Assembly: GCA_003972855.1 (NCBI GenBank)
Contig: QOAS01000041.1
Location: forward strand, 1 to 8,546
DNA length: 8,546 bases
DNA from: Gammaproteobacteria bacterium
GTDB taxonomy: Bacteria; Aquificota; Aquificia; Aquificales; QOAS01
Direction of reading: 5' to 3'
Part shown: positions 5,731 to 8,546 of the stretch, one piece after another
Layout of the letters: each line of letters starts with the position of its first letter
Numbering within the stretch: the first letter of the stretch is position 1
The notes under the pieces: model-generated
Seen by the model: only the letters and a program-made list of their open reading frames with translations
Told to the model about the DNA's origin: nothing
The model's database searches: none
Position numbers and translations under genes: made by a program

Positions 5731-8281
5731 CTTTCTCCACAATAGTTTTTATAGTTTTGAGAACCGCATCGGGGTTTATGGATATTGTGTCTATTCCCTG
5801 TTCAACGAGCCAAGCCGCAAAGTCGGGGAAGTCCGAAGGTGCCTGACCGCAAATACCGACCTTTCTTCCGTATTTCTTGGCGGTTTTGATGATGTGTTCT
5901 ATAGCCCTTTTCACCGCGGGATTTCTTTCGTCGTAAAGGTAGGCAACCAGTCCGCTATCGCGGTCCAGTCCTAAAGTGAGCTGTGTAAGGTCATTTGAAC
6001 CTATGGAAAATCCGTCAAACACTTCCGCGTATTTGTCCGCTAAGAATACGTTGGAGGGTAATTCCGCCATAACGTAAACTTGGAGGTCGTCTTTACCCTT
6101 TTCAAGTCCGTATTCCTTCATAACTTCAAGAACTTTCTTTCCTTCCTCGGGAGTTCTGCAGAAGGGTATCATTACTATGGCGTTTTTGAGACCCATTTTG
6201 TTCCTTACGCGGAGCATGGCTTGAACTTCCATTCCAAAGGCTTCCCTAAAGATTTTGGAGTAATACCTGGACGCTCCCCTGAAACCGAGCATCGGGTTTT
6301 CTTCTTCGGGTTCAAAGAGTTGTCCACCTATTAGGTTTGCATATTCATTGGACTTAAAGTCGGAAAATCTCACTATAACGGGGTTGGGATAAAATGCCGC
6401 CGCTATTTTTGCCACCCCGTAGGATAGTTTCTTAACATAGTAGGCAATTTTGTCCTCATAACCGAAGGTTAGGTCTTCTATATCCTCTATAAGTCTTTTT
6501 AGGTTAATCCTTCTGTTATCCTTTCCGAGCGCCAATTTTTCTTTTAATTTTCCGTTGGCAAAAGCGTAGATTGCCCTAAATTGAACCCATCCTTTGGGGT
6601 CTACCAATCCCGCTTCCTTAAGGCGGTTGTAAAGCTCTTTTATGTCCTCAAAGTGCAGTAGTGCCAGCGGGTGGATTTTTATGTAGTTGTTGATAATAAA
6701 CTCTTCCCTTGCCAAACCTACACCATCAACGGGCAGGTATGCGTATCTAAACACCGTATTGGGGTTAGCCACATTAACCAAAATCTTCGTTCTCTTGGGT
6801 TTTTCCACTTTGGTGAGGTCAACCTCTTCTACTTCAAAGTCCAATGCCCCCGCGTAAACGTATCCGACCTCTCCTTCCGCACAGGATACGGTGACTTCCT
6901 CACCGTCCTTTAAAACTTCGGTGGCGTTACCCGTTCCTACCACCGCGGGTATTCCCAATTCCCTTGCCACTATTGCGGCGTGGGCTGTTCTTCCACCCCT
7001 ATTGGTCACTATGGCGGAAGCCTTTTTCATAATGGGTTCCCAGTCGGGGTCGGTAATGTCGGTAACCAGCACATCTCCCTCTTTGAAATCCTTAGCCTCT
7101 TCAAGGGAACGCAAAATTCTAACCCTTCCCGTTCCTATCTTATCCCCGACCGCTATACCGGTAACGAGAACCTTTTTCCTCCTCTCCTCTTCGGGGGTTT
7201 TAATTTTGTAAACCTTAACTATGTTGGGATTTTTGTTGGCGTGGATAGTCTCGGGACGGGCTTGAACTATAAATAGCTGATTTAGTTGCCCATCTTTAGC
7301 CCACTCTATATCCATGGGAGCGTATCTGCCGAGTTTCTTGGAGTAGTATTCCTCTATCTTTATAGCCCAATCCGCCAAGGTCAAAATCTCTTCATCGGTT
7401 AGGGCAAACTTTTTCTGGTCTTCCAATGGAACGGGAACAACTTTGGTTCTCTCCTCTCCCGCCCCGTAGACCATTTTTAGGTCTTTCTTTCCGAGTTTTT
7501 TCTCTATAATTGCCGCGTAACCCTTCTTGAAGGTAGGCTTGAATACCAAATACTCGTCGGGGACTACCTGTCCGCCGACAATCATTTCACCCAATCCGTA
7601 TATGGCGTTTATGAGAACTACATCTCTAAATCCGCTTTCGGTATCCAGTGTGAACATTACCCCCGACGCGCCGAGGTCGGAACGCACCATTTTTTGAACC
7701 GCTATAGCCAAGGCTACCTTGAAATGGTCAAAGCCGAATTTTTCCCTATAGGCTATAGCTCTGGCGGTAAACAGAGAAGCAAACGCCTTTTTAACGTGAA
7801 CCAAAAGGGAGGAAGCTCCTACGACATTTAAATAGGTTTCCTGTTGCCCCGCAAAAGAGGCATCGGGCAAATCTTCCGCTGTAGAAGAAGCACGGCCCGC
7901 AACGTCCACATTCTCCATACCGTATTTTTTTCCCAATTGGGCGTAGAACCTTCTTATTTCCTCCTCAAGGTCGGGGGGAAATTCTCCGCTCTTTATAAGT
8001 TCCCTTATTCTGAAGGCTCTCCTTTCAAGGTCTTCAACATCGTCAATATTAAGCCCCTGAAGTTCCTCCCTGATTTTTTCCCTAAGGTTGTTGTAATCAA
8101 TAAATCTCCAGTAAGCGTTGGAGGTTATTGCAAAACCGTCGGGAATTTGAATACCCAAGGGGGTTAAAGCCCTTATCATTTCTCCGAGGGAAGCGGATTT
8201 ACCTCCGACGAGGTTAATGTCTTCAATACCGACGTCTTTGAACCAAACGACATAGGCTTTGGATTTGTCTACAGCGGTCAT
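5708..8281 (-). CDS. ppsA: Phosphoenolpyruvate synthase (pyruvate, water dikinase)
   Basis: PpsA converts pyruvate, ATP and water to PEP, AMP and phosphate in the cytoplasm, the entry to gluconeogenesis. From the ATG at 8281 it has 857 residues, somewhat longer than E. coli PpsA (792). The N-terminal ATP-grasp region (about 10-345) has GGKSASLGEM (26-35), GRASSTAEDLPDASFAGQQE from 129 and QARPET at its end. The swivelling phosphohistidine domain (about 370-470) carries NRGGRTAHAAIVARELGIP with catalytic His434. The C-terminal PEP/pyruvate-binding barrel (about 490-850) has GLAREEFII, GFRGASRY, GSNDLTQLTLGLDRDSG and GICGQAPSD with the catalytic Cys811. All key residues seem intact. An in-frame TTG at 8296 would add five residues but overlaps the Shine-Dalgarno sequence, so ATG is preferred. 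In an autotroph using the reductive TCA cycle, this enzyme would feed pyruvate into biosynthesis (inference). Confidence 0.97.
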   Translation of the reverse strand: MTAVDKSKAYVVWFKDVGIEDINLVGGKSASLGEMIRALTPLGIQIPDGFAITSNAYWRFIDYNNLREKIREELQGLNIDDVEDLERRAFRIRELIKSGEFPPDLEEEIRRFYAQLGKKYGMENVDVAGRASSTAEDLPDASFAGQQETYLNVVGASSLLVHVKKAFASLFTARAIAYREKFGFDHFKVALAIAVQKMVRSDLGASGVMFTLDTESGFRDVVLINAIYGLGEMIVGGQVVPDEYLVFKPTFKKGYAAIIEKKLGKKDLKMVYGAGEERTKVVPVPLEDQKKFALTDEEILTLADWAIKIEEYYSKKLGRYAPMDIEWAKDGQLNQLFIVQARPETIHANKNPNIVKVYKIKTPEEERRKKVLVTGIAVGDKIGTGRVRILRSLEEAKDFKEGDVLVTDITDPDWEPIMKKASAIVTNRGGRTAHAAIVARELGIPAVVGTGNATEVLKDGEEVTVSCAEGEVGYVYAGALDFEVEEVDLTKVEKPKRTKILVNVANPNTVFRYAYLPVDGVGLAREEFIINNYIKIHPLALLHFEDIKELYNRLKEAGLVDPKGWVQFRAIYAFANGKLKEKLALGKDNRRINLKRLIEDIEDLTFGYEDKIAYYVKKLSYGVAKIAAAFYPNPVIVRFSDFKSNEYANLIGGQLFEPEEENPMLGFRGASRYYSKIFREAFGMEVQAMLRVRNKMGLKNAIVMIPFCRTPEEGKKVLEVMKEYGLEKGKDDLQVYVMAELPSNVFLADKYAEVFDGFSIGSNDLTQLTLGLDRDSGLVAYLYDERNPAVKRAIEHIIKTAKKYGRKVGICGQAPSDFPDFAAWLVEQGIDTISINPDAVLKTIKTIVEKEKELGIQ

Positions 8282-8286
8282 TATAA

Positions 8287-8292
8287 ACCTCC
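8287..8292 (-). promoter_or_regulatory. Ribosome binding site of ppsA
   Basis: On the minus strand GGAGGT lies 5 bases before the ATG at 8281. It decides the start: an in-frame TTG at 8296 lies directly upstream of this site and would place it inside the coding sequence. Confidence 0.85.
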
Positions 8293-8372
8293 GCAAGGAT
8301 TTTCAATTTTAAAAAGGGGGCAGGAGAACAAAGTGTGTAGAAACACCCAATTCATAGCCTTTTAGCCAAAAG

Positions 8373-8380
8373 ATTTTATA
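8373..8380 (-). promoter_or_regulatory. Candidate -10 box of the ppsA promoter
   Basis: The minus strand reads TATAAAAT here within TTTCTATAAAATC, the same 13 bases found in front of the envelope operon. It would give a ppsA leader of roughly 85-90 bases. The -35 region, about 17 bp upstream, reads GGTTTT and is poor. A second, weaker AT-rich box (TAAAAT, about 8306-8311) lies nearer the gene and is an alternative. Confidence 0.35.
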
Positions 8381-8386
8381 GAAAAT

Positions 8387-8420
8387 TTTGCGGGCTAAAA
8401 CCCCGTATCTAATTTGCGGG
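8387..8420. repeat. Direct repeat TTTGCGGG x2 upstream of the putative ppsA promoter
   Basis: Two identical 8-base copies, TTTGCGGG at 8387-8394 and 8413-8420, have a 26-bp centre-to-centre distance. Between them lies CCCCG (8401-8405), whose CCCG can pair with the CGGG of either copy. They sit at and upstream of the -35 region of the candidate ppsA promoter. They could be a transcription factor site or alternative RNA stems, or could be chance. Confidence 0.3.
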
Positions 8421-8460
8421 AACAGAAGCCTTCCACGAGGGGGTGAGGGTGTTTGAAAAA

Positions 8461-8503
8461 TCTCCAAAAGGTGGTTTTCCTTTTCCAAATCCTTATTTGG
8501 AGA
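8461..8503. repeat. Overlapping, mutually exclusive inverted repeats in the ppsA upstream region
   Basis: TCCAAAT (8484-8490), a CCTT loop and ATTTGGA (8495-8501) form a perfect 7-bp hairpin with a 4-base loop. TCTCCAAA (8461-8468) can instead pair with TTTGGAGA (8496-8503), a perfect 8-bp stem that uses the same right arm. On the minus strand the long stem is followed at once by TTTTTC, like an intrinsic terminator, either for a minus-strand gene right of the window or as an attenuator before ppsA. On the plus strand no T-run follows; instead GGAG at 8499-8502, a possible ribosome binding site, would be buried in both stems. Confidence 0.4.
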
Positions 8504-8513
8504 CAAATTTAAA

Positions 8514-8546
8514 ATGAAAACGAACAAGCGAAAAATTGTTAATTTT
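8514..8546 (+). CDS. Possible start of a plus-strand gene running off the right edge
   Basis: An ATG opens a frame (MKTNKRKIVNF) that is still open at the window edge. GGAG at 8499-8502 lies 11 bases upstream, a little far for a Shine-Dalgarno sequence. Eleven codons cannot be identified, and the stretch is AT-rich with a 15-bp near-edge palindrome (8532-8546), so it may equally be non-coding. If real it would be divergent from ppsA. Confidence 0.2.
   Translation, partial: MKTNKRKIVNF

Noticed and set aside
5711..8167. Several plus-strand frames of 80-107 codons across ppsA
   Set aside because: They are shadows of a strongly conserved coding sequence on the other strand, with no ribosome binding sites or recognisable domains.
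8387..8420. Start of a CRISPR array
   Set aside because: There are only two 8-base copies, with no longer repeat, no further units and no cas genes.
8309..8527. 72-codon minus-strand frame upstream of ppsA
   Set aside because: It starts with TTG and has no Shine-Dalgarno sequence, the translation resembles no protein I know, and it covers the hairpins, direct repeat and promoter-like DNA.

Overview
The window looks like chromosomal DNA of a thermophilic, Gram-negative-type (diderm) bacterium, and Aquificota is my best guess. The proteins are rich in Lys, Glu, Ile and Val, Arg is often AGG/AGA and Ile often ATA, and genes are packed with gaps of 3 to 60 bp. A NAD-dependent DNA ligase makes it bacterial, and lipoprotein signals plus a YcfL/LpoB/CsgG-type gene set point to an outer membrane. 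The phylum assignment is inference. I see no mobile element, CRISPR array, tRNA or rRNA.

Layout, left to right. (1) 1-519, minus strand: the N-terminal 173 codons of ligA, running off the left edge. (2) 520-579: a 60-bp divergent intergenic region. (3) 580-5680, plus strand: five tightly spaced genes, very probably one operon, all encoding exported envelope proteins. In order they are a COG3014-like TPR-type lipoprotein, a YcfL-like (DUF1425) lipoprotein, an LpoB-like lipoprotein, a soluble periplasmic protein of a little-known family (I think DUF6844-like), and a periplasmic protein with FlgT-N-like, CsgG-like and C-terminal beta domains. (4) 5681-5707: a 27-bp convergent junction. (5) 5708-8281, minus strand: a complete ppsA (phosphoenolpyruvate synthase). 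(6) 8282-8546: an AT-rich leader and intergenic region with a putative ppsA promoter, a short direct repeat, mutually exclusive hairpins and possibly the first codons of a plus-strand gene at the right edge.

ligA (replication and repair) and ppsA (pyruvate to PEP for gluconeogenesis) are ordinary housekeeping genes. The interesting part is the five-gene envelope cassette. Three lipoproteins predicted to be anchored in the outer membrane are encoded with two soluble periplasmic partners. Two of the five share the CsgG/TolB-N type fold, and at least one, perhaps two, carry LPP20/FlgT-N-like helices. The gene set suggests a periplasmic or outer-membrane assembly, such as a ring, an export apparatus, or a regulator of peptidoglycan synthesis. 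Each family is individually known, but the function of the set is not established as far as I know.

Two start corrections matter. The first cassette gene should start at 580, not at an upstream in-frame ATG inside ligA. ppsA should start at the ATG at 8281, because the upstream in-frame TTG overlaps the ribosome binding site.
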